Positions 9,022 through 17,119 are shown, counted from the first letter of the stretch. The stretch: 25,000 bases of DNA from Prorocentrum cordatum (GCA_963575745.1 CAUYUJ010003878.1:30001-55000); one strand, 5' to 3'. Translations and numbers: made by a program. The notes: generated by a model not told the origin, from the letters alone.

Positions 9022-9229
9022 CGACCCTGACCCTACGGATCTGCGTGAGGGGTGCCACCGAATTTCAGAAATGTAGCAAATCCTTTGTGTTTTTGGACCC
9101 TGACGTATCTGCGTTAGGGGTGCCGCCGAATTTCAGAAATGTGGCAAATCCCCTTTGTTTTTGGACCCTGACAGATCTGTGTGAGGGGTGCCGCCGGATT
9201 TTGGAAATGTGGCGAATCCCTTTTTTTGT
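9022..9229 (+). repeat. Satellite array, left part (3 units of 67-73 bp)
   Basis: Units start at 9022, 9095 and 9163. Each has the order GACCCTGAC, ATCTGCGT, GAGGGGTGCC(A/G)CCG, AATTTCAGAAATGT, GCAAATCC and a T-rich end. The third unit stops at its T-run (9221-9227), where the retrotransposon begins. The array resumes at 17258. Confidence 0.9.
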
Positions 9230-9424
9230 ATGGAACGAGTTCGGCCCCTGGTTCCATCGCACACATTCGCTGGCCCCAGGCGCACGCGGCGGACGCAGGC
9301 GCGAGCAGTCGCCGCGCCGCCGCTTGGCTCGCGCGCGCCGCGGCGCGCCGCAGGCGATGTGGGCAGGCCCGCGCGCCCCCGCGCGCGGCCGCTGCCCGCC
9401 GCGGCCGCGCGCAGGTACCACAGG
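9228..9424 (+). repeat. Split direct repeat A1 (left end)
   Basis: It begins GTATGGAACGAGTTCGG and ends GCAGGTACCACAGG. It aligns without gaps to A2 (16847-17043), with 4 substitutions. A further shared word, CGGGATTTGA, follows at 9429-9438 and 17076-17085, but A2 has about 28 extra bases before it. Confidence 0.93.
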
Positions 9425-9867
9425 GGCGCGGGATTTGAGCGCGGGGCGCGCGCGACCGCGCGCGTTGGCCGTCGCCCCGCGCGCCGCCGCCTGCTCGTCG
9501 CTGCCGCTCGCCGCCGCTCGCCTGCTCGCTGCGTGCTGCGTTGCCCTGCGGTGCTGCTTGCCGCCGCCTGCCTGCTCGTTGCGTGCCGCTTCGCCTTGCG
9601 CCGCCGCCTGCCCCTGCTTGCTGCTTCCGCGCGCGCGCGCGCCGGTCTTCGCCGCGCTGCCCTCCTGCCCCTCGTGCAGGTTCCCTCCCCCTTCCTCCCG
9701 CGCGCGGTGCTTCGCCGTTGTCAGGTTCCTTCCTCCCTCTCCTCTCCCCCCGCAGGTACCGACTCCCTCGTCATTTTGCCAGACTCGAAAAGATGCCAGG
9801 ACGACTTCCCGTTACTCTGCTACTGACTACGGGACCTAATTTAAGTCCAGTCTGCGTTTCGGCCTAA
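9425..9867 (+). promoter_or_regulatory. Retrotransposon leader with a candidate 3' splice acceptor
   Basis: This GC-rich leader has CGCCGCCTGCCTGCTCG-like repeats. A polypyrimidine stretch (about 9664-9752) ends CCCCCCGCAG at 9755. A pyrimidine tract plus AG ahead of ORFs is what dinoflagellate spliced-leader trans-splicing uses, so this is a plausible leader addition site. That role is inference; no spliced-leader gene is in the window. Confidence 0.35.
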
Positions 9868-10450
9868 CGAGGTCGTTGCAGGCGCGATTCGACGCCGACG
9901 CCGCATCCGAGCGTGGGCCGCGCGCGAACGACCGAACGAGGTCTAATTAAAAGCAATTCGACGTCTACGCCGCAGCCGTCCGACGTTAGCAAGCGCGCGA
10001 CCGAACTAGGTCCGATTAGACGCAATTCGACGTCTACGCCGTATCCGAACGAGGATACGAGCGAACGACCGAAAGAGGTCCAATTAAAACGCAATTCGAC
10101 GTCTACGCCGCATCCGACGAGGATAGCGAGCGAACGACCGAACGAGGTCCGATCAGACGCAATTCGACGTCTACGCCGCATCCGAACGAGGATAGCGAGC
10201 GAACGACCGAACGAGGTCAAACTAAGACGCAATTCGACGTCTACGCCGCGTCCGAACGAGGATAGCGAGCGAACGACCGTACTAGGTCCGATTAGACGCA
10301 ATTCGGCGTCTACGCCGCATCCGAGAGAGGATAGCGAGCGACCGACCGAACGAGGTCAGATTAAGACGCAATTCGACGTCTACGCCGCACGTGTGGCGCG
10401 CGAGCGCACTTCCGAGCGGGGGCTGTTCCGACGCGATTCGACGTCTACGC
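9868..10450 (+). repeat. 69 bp tandem repeat array, nine units
   Basis: The word ATTCGACGTCTACGCC (or a variant) recurs with GACG at 9891, 9960, 10029, 10098, 10166, 10236, 10305, 10375 and 10440. Spacings are 69, 69, 69, 68, 70, 69, 70 and 65. Between them lie CCGAACGAGGATAGCGAGCG, AACGACCGAACGAGGTC and a TTA-containing word. The 69 bp period equals 23 codons, so one plus frame reads NSTSTP...SERP repeats for most of the array. The minus strand is also open, so coding is not established. Internal repeats next to the left end may be regulatory. Confidence 0.92.
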
Positions 10451-10601
10451 CCCCTCCGTGCACGCTTAGCGTGCGTCTTTTAGGTGGCCAAACGAGGCCC
10501 GCGTGTACGTGGTCGGCTTCGGTGCGCGAGCTGCAGCCGAGCGCGGACAGAGTGCGCACGAGCGCGTCATACGCGTCAACAGGCGGCGCCCGCTCGCACC
10601 C

Positions 10602-11934
10602 ATGGCGGATTTGCAAGCTTTTCTGTCTGGCGTCGACGCGCGCGCAAAGCGCGACGAGGAATGCCTCCGCGACGTCATTGCAGCACTTCGCGCGAATTCT
10701 GTCACGGCGAGCGCCGCGCGCTTTCTCGGTCCGTCTGTCGCGCACAGCGCGTGCCAGGTTGAACAAGGCCTAGTCGGGCTCAACGTTCATGAGAGTTCGT
10801 TCGACAAAAGCGGCCTCAACGGTGGGAAGGTAGCCTTCCTCGACCGTGCCGTCAAGCGTGCCGCATAGAACGCCGCCAGGGCCGCGGCGGGGCGCATGGC
10901 CGCCGCCCGCGGCGACGACGGGGCGGCGCGGGGGTCGAATGACCCTGTCGCTGCGCTAGTGGGCGCACTCGCGCGCAAGCCGACTGCGGCCGCGCACGTC
11001 GACATCGGCGCGAAGCTGGGCGACGTCTGCCTCAGCGATTTGCCGTCTGCTTGCTGGCCGTCGCCGGCGTCGTGCGACTGGCTCGACAGCCAGGCGCCCA
11101 CGCGCGCGCGGTGTATCGCTCAGCGTACGCACGCGGCGCTTCGGAGCGGCGCAGGTCAAAGCGGCCCAAGCGAAGGGGATCGCGAGACCGTTCATTTACA
11201 GCGATTTGAAGAAGTGGCTGCCGCACTGGGCGGTGGAGAAGCGCGGCGGTCAGGACGGCGCGGACGCGAACAAAGAAGGCGCGCTCTTTCGGCGCGCGCC
11301 TTCTGGGCGGAGCCGCCGCCTCGCGAGGGCCATCGCTCATGCCCTGGTCGGTCGCATTCGACCGGTGGGCCCTGGCCGCGAGCTTCGCGGGCCAGATTGA
11401 ACTGGCCGCCGCGATGGCGCACAAGGACGTCGTCATGCAGATCGCACTGCAGGCGAACTCCCTTCCCTGGTCTCGCGGCCGAGGCCGGCCGCCGCCCGCG
11501 CGCGTTGCGGGCAGGCGCGCGGGGTGCACAAGTCCACAGCCCTGGCGGTCATCTATGACGAGCTGGCCAGGCGGGAGTGGGCCGATCGCGCCAGTGGCTC
11601 CAGCTCCTTTAATAACGTCAACCGCGACGCGCTGCAGCAAGAGCAGAGCCTGTACATGCGCGCCGAGCGCGAGTGCACGGCTCGCGGGCATCCCAACCTC
11701 TCCGATCGGCAGCAGAAGGGCAGCAGCAAGGGCGCTCCCCATGCGGAGTCCAAGGGGAAAGGCAAGGGCAAGTCCCAGCATGCCGAGAGCGACAAGGGCT
11801 GGGGCAAGTCCTGGGGGCCCAAGAGCTGGGGCAAGTCCTGGGAATCGCGGGCCCACGCGAAGGGCAAAGGCAAGCACGACGCAGCGCGGGGCACAGAGCA
11901 GCCGCGCACGCCGAAGCGCAAGCGCGAGGATTGA
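10602..11934 (+). CDS. Retrotransposon ORF1, gag-like protein, four exons
   Basis: ATG at 10602 opens an acidic/helical start (MADLQAFLSGVDARAKRDEE). Exons are 10602-11093, 11155-11278, 11328-11452 and 11515-11934. Joined, they give about 386 codons ending at TGA 11932-11934. The middle contains FIYSDLKKWLPHWAVEK and VAFDRWALAASFAGQIELA. The C-terminus is a basic, Trp/Gly/Lys-rich tail with KGKGKGK and repeated GKSW, typical of nucleic-acid-binding gag ends, and finishes PKRKRED. It presumably packages element RNA. One in-frame TAG sits at 10866-10868. It could be a C-to-T nonsense change of CAG, or the last bases of an extra 39 nt GT-AG intron (10830-10868). No named gag family is recognised. 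The role rests on position and the basic tail. Confidence 0.65.
11094..11154 (+). other. Mini-intron 1 (61 nt, GC-AG) in ORF1
   Basis: CAG|GCGCCC ... GGCGCAG|GTC. Removal moves frame 3 into frame 1, joining WLDSQ to VKAAQAKGIARPFIYSDL. Phase 0. Confidence 0.75.
11279..11327 (+). other. Mini-intron 2 (49 nt, GC-AG) in ORF1
   Basis: GAAG|GCGCGC ... TCGCGAG|GG. Phase 1, frame 1 to frame 2, joining NKE-G-PSLMPWSVAFDRW. A perfect 10 bp hairpin (GAAGGCGCGC 11275-11284 with GCGCGCCTTC 11294-11303) spans the donor. Confidence 0.72.
11453..11514 (+). other. Mini-intron 3 (62 nt, GC-AG) in ORF1
   Basis: CTGCAG|GCGAAC ... GCGGGCAG|GCG. Phase 0, frame 2 to frame 1, joining VVMQIALQ to ARGVHKSTALAVIYDEL. 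Confidence 0.72.
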
Positions 11935-12270
11935 GGCGCGAGCACCGTCGCGCAGCCGGCAGCGCGCGCTCGCGCGCGGAAAGCGCGCCCAGGCTTGGCG
12001 GAGCGCGAGAGCGCGGGCATGCCCGCGCCGAAGTTGCCAGATGGCAGGTCTCTCTCTGCATCACAGGCGCGGCGCGCTTCCGTCGCGCGCGGGCGTCCCG
12101 AACCCTTGGGGGCCGTCGGCCGGCAGGTGCGGGCGCCAGTGACGGCCTCTGGGGCAATGTGCCCGTCGGGAGACCGGAGCGCGCCAGTGCCTGACGGGCG
12201 GAACGCTGCAAGCAGTGCCGCGGCGGGCTCGTGGCTCCCGCGTTTTGAAGAATTGGCGTCCAGCGCCGAG

Positions 12271-12329
12271 GCGGAGAGCGCGGCCGCGATGCCCCGCGCC
12301 TTCCGCGCGCCAGCGCCGCAGCGTCGCAG
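12271..12329 (+). other. Mini-intron 4 (59 nt, GC-AG) in ORF2
   Basis: GCCGAG|GCGGAG ... GTCGCAG|GGG. Phase 0, frame 1 to frame 3, joining FEELASSAE to GEDKAKIDFVINAASKG. Confidence 0.75.
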
Positions 12330-12464
12330 GGGGAAGACAAGGCAAAGATCGACTTTGTCATTAATGCCGCGTCGAAGGGCACGGCGTGGTTTCAAGTCGC
12401 CGCGCCCCTGCGCGACGGTCTCCGCGCCTGTGTCGACTGGGCAAAGTCGCGCAGTTGCCAGCAG

Positions 12465-12514
12465 GCGCGACAGTCGCAACTCGCGCGCGCCACCCCGCAC
12501 GCGCCGCGCGGCAG
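12465..12514 (+). other. Mini-intron 5 (50 nt, GC-AG) in ORF2
   Basis: CCAGCAG|GCGCGA ... GCGGCAG|ATC. Phase 0, frame 3 to frame 2, joining WAKSRSCQQ to IFSEREAAITAIEA. This is the only one of the set followed by A instead of G. Confidence 0.65.
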
Positions 12515-13012
12515 ATCTTCAGCGAAAGGGAGGCCGCGATTACAGCCATAGAGGCGCGCTGCCGCGAGTCGAGACGTTCGGGGGCCCAGCGGGCCTGGCT
12601 GGACGGCGTGGACGCGGCGGCCAGAGCCGCAGTCTCCGAGGTCGACGGCCCGACCCTAGGCGCCATCGCGACCAAGATCGGTTGGGCCGACGACGTTGAG
12701 CGCCTATTCCGCGAAGGGGCGCCGTTCGTGGGCGCGCTGCCAGTCTCCGGCGTCGCCGAGCGTCGCGTGGCCCGCGAAGAGCGCGAGCCCGTCGGCGATC
12801 TAATGGGCCGCGCGGAAGCGCAGAATGCGGCGATCATTGCTAGTCTGCGCGACGACGCTCACGCTGCCGAATTGCATGCTGGGGCAGTGGCGGACGCCGC
12901 ACTCGGGCGAATGACATCGCCAGTGCCGGTCGACGATTTGGTACTGCGCGATAAGATTTTGGCACCTCGCTTCTCAGTACTGCAGGGGAACAAGCTAGAC
13001 GGCTCCCCAAAG

Positions 13013-13064
13013 GCTTGCGCGCCGCGCGGCCTGGCGTCGGCCGCGCCCGCGCGCCGCAGCGCAG
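13013..13064 (+). other. Mini-intron 6 (52 nt, GC-AG) in ORF2
   Basis: CCAAAG|GCTTGC ... AGCGCAG|GTG. Phase 0, frame 2 to frame 3. It falls inside a conserved RT fingers motif, and removal yields DGSPK-VRCVDNYS. Near-complementary GC blocks (GCGCGCCGCGCGGCC and GGCCGCGCCCGCGCGC) flank a short loop. Confidence 0.82.
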
Positions 13065-14035
13065 GTGCGATGCGTCGACAACTATTCTCGCGCGAGGGCC
13101 AACGGCGCTACCAGCGTGGAGGAGAAATGGCGCCACGACACGATAGACCAGTTGGTTGCACTAGCAAGTGCCTTTCACGAGGAGGTGCGCCGCGCGCAAT
13201 CCAGCCTGCAGCGGCGCGTCAATCCCGTGCGCGCGCAGATTTCGGTTGAGCTCGAATTTTGGAAAGCGGACGTGGACTCCGCCTTCAGGCGCGTGCCGGT
13301 CCTGCCTAGGTAACCTACCGCCTGCGCGGGCGTGTCATGGCCGCCCAGCACATCACGCTGCCTTTCGGGGGCCTGGCCTGCGTGCGCGGATGGGAGCGCG
13401 CGGGCGCCTTCCTGGCGGCCGCGGCGCGCAAGCTGCCGTGGCTCCCGGCGTTGCGCTACGTTGACGACTTCTTCTCGGTTGAGGGGAAGGGCCTCGCGGA
13501 GCACGCCGACAAGTGCTTTGCGAGGCTGGTGCGCGCTCTCCTCGGGCCCAGCGCCATGCAGGACCGAAAAATGGCGTGGGATCGTGATCCTGGGGCTGCG
13601 AGTCTGGTCGTCGGCATCGGGCTTCCACGTCAAGCCCGACGACGATAAAGTAAAGCAGTGGATTGCCGTCATCGACGGCGCCTTGAGGTCAGGCGCGCTC
13701 ACGGCCGGCGAGGCGTCGAAGATGGCGGGTCGCCTGTCGTGGGCATGCTGCCACGTGTTCGAGCGCGCTGGGCGCTCGATGGTGCGACCGCTCTTCGACC
13801 AGGCATACGGTTCCCTGCCCCGCCTCGCGGGACACGCGAGCGACGCGCTGCGCCGGTGGCGAGACGTACTGGCACGGGACATCGCCCGCGCGCGGCCCTG
13901 GCGATGCCGCGACGCGCGCCCGCCGGTGCTCGTGCTGGCGGACGCCCGCGGCAGCCCGGCGCGACTCGCCGCAATTTTACTCACAGAAGACACGTTCGAG
14001 TGGGCCGACATGGCCCCGCCAGAAGAATTTCTCAG

Positions 14036-14095
14036 GTCTCAGCGCGACGGTCCGCGGCGCGCGCGCGCGCGTCGGGCGTTGCGCGATTGGTGCAG
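14036..14095 (+). other. Possible mini-intron (60 nt, GT-AG, in frame) in ORF2
   Basis: CTCAG|GTCTCAG ... GGTGCAG|CGG. Length is a multiple of three, so frame gives no support. Removal would shorten an Arg-rich insertion before GLRARNDQQIVALE in RNase H. Weak. Confidence 0.35.
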
Positions 14096-14312
14096 CGGAT
14101 TACGCGCCCGCAATGATCAGCAGATCGTGGCGCTCGAGATGCTGGCGCAGTGCGTGGCTCTGTCCACGTGGGCACGCGCGCTCGCCGGCCGCCGCGTGGT
14201 CTTCTTTTCAGACAACAGCGTCGCTGAGTGCAGTTTCAGGAAGGGCGCCGCGAAGTCACGCGACCACAATTTTCTCGTGCACCAATTCTGGTCGGCGGTA
14301 GTGGCGCCCCAG

Positions 14313-14369
14313 GCAGCGCGGCAACCGCGCGCCGCCAGACACGCGCGCGCGGCCACGCTACCGCGGCAG
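14313..14369 (+). other. Mini-intron 7 (57 nt, GC-AG, in frame) in ORF2
   Basis: CCCCAG|GCAGCG ... GCGGCAG|GTC. Frame-neutral. Removal deletes an Ala/Arg-rich insertion and restores compact RNase H spacing, FWSAVVAPQ-VHAWIERVES then NLADLPSR. It contains the hairpin GCGCGG-CAA-CCGCGC (14316-14330). Confidence 0.7.
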
Positions 14370-14613
14370 GTCCACGCGTGGATAGAGCGCGTGGAGTCGG
14401 CAAGGAACCTGGCCGACCTTCCCAGCCGCGAGGAGCCGGGATTTGCTCTCGCGTCTGGGGGGAAAGAGGGTCCGTGCGCAACTCGCGGAGGCCTTCCGCT
14501 GTGGGCCACCGCCCGCGAGTGCTGCATGTTAGTAAGACTGCCCCGCGTGCGCGCACCGCGGGGCGCGCGCGCGCAAGCGGAACCGGCTGCCACGCTAGCC
14601 GGCATTGCGCAAG

Positions 14614-17085
14614 ATGGAGCTCGCCCGCGACTTTCGCCGTAGCTTCCCAGGGCGTTTCAGCGATGCGGCGGCGGCCGAGGCCGCGGCTCTATGCGTTCGG
14701 CATGGCTGCTGTTCTCTCATGCAGTTGCAGGGGCGCGGCGGCGAAACCGCCGGCTGGTGCGATCGGGCTGGCACGAGCGAAGAGTGCCGTCGACTCGCGC
14801 GGGTGGCCGCGCTGGCCCGACCGCCCCCTGGGCCGCCCCCTGGGCGCGACGCGGTGACCGGCATGTCAAGAGGCGTGAAGCGTTTCCTAGGCGAGCGGCG
14901 CGCGCGGGCGCGGGTCGGTGTCGCATCGGTTCGCCTCGCCCGCGATTTACACCAGTGCGGAATAAAAGGTTGCTCGGCTGGCGCGCCCGCGGCGCGCGCG
15001 CGCGCGCCCGCCGGCGCGCAGGGGGTGCCTCCGATATCGCGCGTGCGGCCAGCGTACTGGCGGAGCAAGGGTTCGAGACCCACCAGGATCTCGTCGGGGC
15101 GCAGCTGAGGTGCATCGCGGACCTGCATGTCCTGCCAGCACCCCTCCTGACGGAGCTCGATCGCCTGTGCACCGCGGGGCCCTCTTCCGCGCGTAGCGGG
15201 GATGCGCGGAGCCGTTCTCCAGAGCGCCTGACAGCGATAGCGCCTGCATTCGAAAGGGCGATGGCGCGGCCAGGACCGCCCTCGCCACCCGTGCCAGGGG
15301 GGCCGCGTCGCAACGCGCAGTGGCTTGCGTGCTCCATGCCCTCGCAGAGGGAGCGGCGCGAATGGGCGGAACGGGCCCGATTGGAGGTCCTGGTCAGCAC
15401 TGTACCATCCACCCGCCAATCTTTGAAGAGCGGTGTACGGTGCTGGCTCAATTTCGCGATAGACGTACTCGGACGTGACCTGCATCTCGCGCTGCCGCCC
15501 AGCGAGGCGCGACCAATCCGCGCAACTCATCTTGCGCGGCCCGCAGATTCCTATAATCTGCGGCGTGCGCCCAGGACGATCTGTTGTGCTGGTCGGGCAC
15601 TTTCTCTTGCGCGGGCACGTTCCGGAATTATTGCGGGCACGTGCAGACAGCGTGCGAAGTGCTACGCCTGGACACGAGCGCCTTCGGCAACAGACGGCTG
15701 CTCCGGTGTCGGTCCCCCGCGCCACCGCGCGCGCGAGGCCGCGCGTCGCGCGCCCAGGAAGGCCAAGGCAGCCATTGTGCGGCGCGGCGGACACGCGCCA
15801 CGCGAACCGCGCTTCGTTCGTGACGCTATGATTGCGCAATTACTTGGCCTACATGGTCGCAGCGAAGAAGAAAAGGCGGGGCCGCCGCGCGGCATTCGCC
15901 AGTCAACCCAGCGGTCGCGCAGGTGGCATCCACCATGTTTCTAATTTCGTGCATATTCCTGCTTCGCCTACCATCCGAGTGTTTACCCATCCGGTGGTGT
16001 GGCAACACTCTGTCGCGCGGCCGCACGGCGGGCCGCGCCTTCTGGAAGCGCGCGCGCTGGGGCACCCGCGCACGCGCCGAACGCGCTAGGCGGAGTTGGC
16101 CATATCGGCAGACGAGGCACTCCTCTGGTTGCCAAGGCGGAAGAACAAGCCGTGCGCGTCGATACTCCGCCGGAGGTGTTGGTGCCGCGCGCGCGCCGCG
16201 ACGTGCGCCGTGCGCGCGCTGCCTCCGTTGCTGCGCGGCACAGCAGTAGGCGCTCGGCCGTTCGCGCTGTTCTCGGGGTCGGATGCCCGGCGTATCCTTC
16301 GGTCCCTATTGTCCAGGATAGGCGTGGACAGTGCCAACCTATTCGGCACCCGCGACATACGGAGGTCGCGACCCGCGACCGCCCGCGCGGCTCGGCGCGC
16401 ACATCCCTCCGCCCCTCTCGCGCGCACGCGGGGGCGCGCCGATGACATCGATCGCGCGGGTGCACCGACCGCAGTAACGAAGGAACGTGGAGGCTGGGCG
16501 TCGAACGCCTACCTGGCTTACATCGACCGCGTCCGGGTCGAAAGTGAGAGGGTAGCGGCCGCGCGCGACGCCGCGTCCGACTGCTCGGACAGCTCTGACA
16601 GCAGCTCAGACACCCAGTGTGGCTGCGACATCCCGGCGCGCGCCCGAGCGCCGCGCTCCGCGTGCGCAGCGGGTGAGCGGCGCACGGCGCTGGTCGCGTC
16701 GTTGCATTGGGTCGTGCTGCGACCGGCACCGAGGCCTCGTGGCGCCCGCGCCCTCTCGGCGCGGCGCAGGCTTCGGCGCGCGCCCAACGCTGTGGTTGCA
16801 GACGCAACCCAGCTACGGGTGAGCGGGGTGCTCAGCGAATTTGTGTGTATGGAACGAGTTCGGCCCCTGGTTCCATTGCGCACATTCGCTGGCCCCAGGC
16901 GCGCGCGGCGGACGCAGGCGCGAGCAGTCGCCGCGCCGCCGCTTGGCTCGCGCGCGCCGCGGCGCGCCGCAGGCGATGTGGGCAGGCCCGCGCGCCCCCG
17001 CGCGCGGCCGCTGCCCGCCGTGGCCGCGCGCAGGTACCACAGGTTTGTGTGTGCCTGGGGCGCGCGCCCCGCGCTCGGGATTTGA
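14614..17085 (+). CDS. Retrotransposon ORF3, tyrosine recombinase, six exons
   Basis: ATG 14614 (MELARDFRRSF) overlaps the ORF2 stop by 29 nt. Exons are 14614-14968, 15022-15506, 15575-15705, 15758-15875, 15923-16027 and 16090 onward, all in matching phase. The N-terminal part has STVPSTRQSLKSGVRCWLNF and, after joining, LALPPSE-DDLLCWSGTFSCAG and FRNYCGHVQTACEVL, a SAM-like core-binding arrangement typical of DIRS-order recombinases. The catalytic part shows FLLRLPSECLPIR (box I Arg), LPRRKNKP, FGTRDIRRS (box II; Arg where His is usual in HxxR) and ASNAYLAYID (nucleophile Tyr). It would integrate circular element DNA. A 66 nt in-frame insertion (16365-16430) follows box II. The frame stays open through B1 into A2, stopping at 17083-17085, so the true C-terminus is uncertain, possibly soon after the Ser/Asp-rich SDSSDSSSD. 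Confidence 0.82.
14969..15021 (+). other. Mini-intron 8 (53 nt, GT-AG) in ORF3
   Basis: AAAAG|GTTGCT ... GCGCGCAG|GG. Phase 1, frame 1 to frame 3, joining LARDLHQCGIK-G-GASDIARAASVLAEQGF. Confidence 0.72.
15507..15574 (+). other. Mini-intron 9 (68 nt, GC-AG) in ORF3
   Basis: GCGAG|GCGCGA ... GCGCCCAG|GAC. Phase 0, frame 3 to frame 2, joining LALPPSE to DDLLCWSGTFSCAG. It contains two perfect hairpins: CCGCAGATT-CCTAT-AATCTGCGG (15541-15563) and GCGCAA-CTCATC-TTGCGC. Confidence 0.82.
15706..15757 (+). other. Mini-intron 10 (52 nt, GT-AG) in ORF3
   Basis: CTCCG|GTGTCG ... CGCCCAG|GAA. Phase 2, frame 2 to frame 3, joining SAFGNRRLL-R-KAKAAIVRRGG. The exonic pair before the donor is CG, not AG. 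Confidence 0.65.
15876..15922 (+). other. Mini-intron 11 (47 nt, GC-AG) in ORF3
   Basis: AAAAG|GCGGGG ... TCGCGCAG|GTG. Phase 0, frame 3 to frame 2, joining GRSEEEK to VASTMFLISCIFLLRLPSE just ahead of the box I Arg. Confidence 0.8.
16028..16089 (+). other. Mini-intron 12 (62 nt, GC-AG) in ORF3
   Basis: GCACG|GCGGGC ... GCGCTAG|GCG. Phase 0, frame 2 to frame 1, joining LSRGRT to AELAISADEALLWLPRRKN. The donor is preceded by CG; other donor positions in the same phase are possible. Confidence 0.55.
16365..16430 (+). other. 66 nt in-frame insertion after recombinase box II
   Basis: Skipping it turns DIRR-S... into DIRRGRADDIDRAGA, the compact arrangement expected after box II. It starts GT after AG but ends GCG instead of AG, so it could be a decayed intron or a protein insertion. 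GGTCGCG-ACC-CGCGACC forms a perfect hairpin at its start. Confidence 0.35.
16708..16845 (+). repeat. Split direct repeat B1
   Basis: TGGGTCGTGCTGCGACC ... GCTCAGCGAATTTGTG. It is 138 bp, 2 substitutions from B2. One base (T, 16846) separates it from A2, so the internal B1-A2 junction should equal the junction of a closed circle made from the two outer ends. Confidence 0.93.
16847..17043 (+). repeat. Split direct repeat A2
   Basis: 197 bp, gap-free match to A1 with 4 substitutions. The spacer to B2 (17044-17119) includes the palindrome GGGGCGCGCGCCCC. Confidence 0.93.
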
Positions 17086-17119
17086 CCCGCCCGTGCCCGC
17101 CCCGTTTCTCGCCCGTTGC

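Larger units (their letters stand above)
12019..14642 (+). pseudogene. Retrotransposon ORF2, reverse transcriptase-RNase H, with introns and two frameshifts
   Basis: Likely start ATG 12019; stop TAG 14640-14642. Segments are 12019-12270, 12330-12464, 12515-13012, 13065 to about 13310, about 13313-13568, then about 13569-14642 with introns at 14313-14369 and perhaps 14036-14095. RT signs: LAPRFSVLQGNKLDGSPK joined to VRCVDNYSRARANG (fingers), FWKADVDSAFRRVP (motif A aspartates), LPFGG (motif B region) and RYVDDFF (catalytic Tyr-Val-Asp-Asp). AGRLSW then begins the thumb/connection. RNase H shows its four acidic positions in LVLADAR, VALEMLA, FFSDNS and NLADLPSR. It would copy element RNA into DNA. 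Damage: a small deletion near 13311 after VPVLPR, and a one-base slip at the A5 run 13567-13571. Expected YR-retrotransposon order is kept. Confidence 0.88.

Noticed and set aside
9868-10450. CRISPR array
   Set aside because: The 69 bp units are contiguous and fully related, with no unique spacers, in a eukaryotic context.
11932-12019. ORF1 and ORF2 as one fused polyprotein
   Set aside because: A TGA closes ORF1 in its own frame, and a separate ATG at 12019 follows; fusion would need readthrough with no visible signal.
15061-15085. tRNA T-loop-like GGTTCGAGACC
   Set aside because: No acceptor, D or anticodon stems fit around it, and it lies inside recombinase exon sequence.
10602-16700. Reading every frame change in the retrotransposon as random decay
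   Set aside because: Twelve changes are resolved by inserts with uniform length and AG|GC...AG|G borders in matching phase, which random indels would not give.
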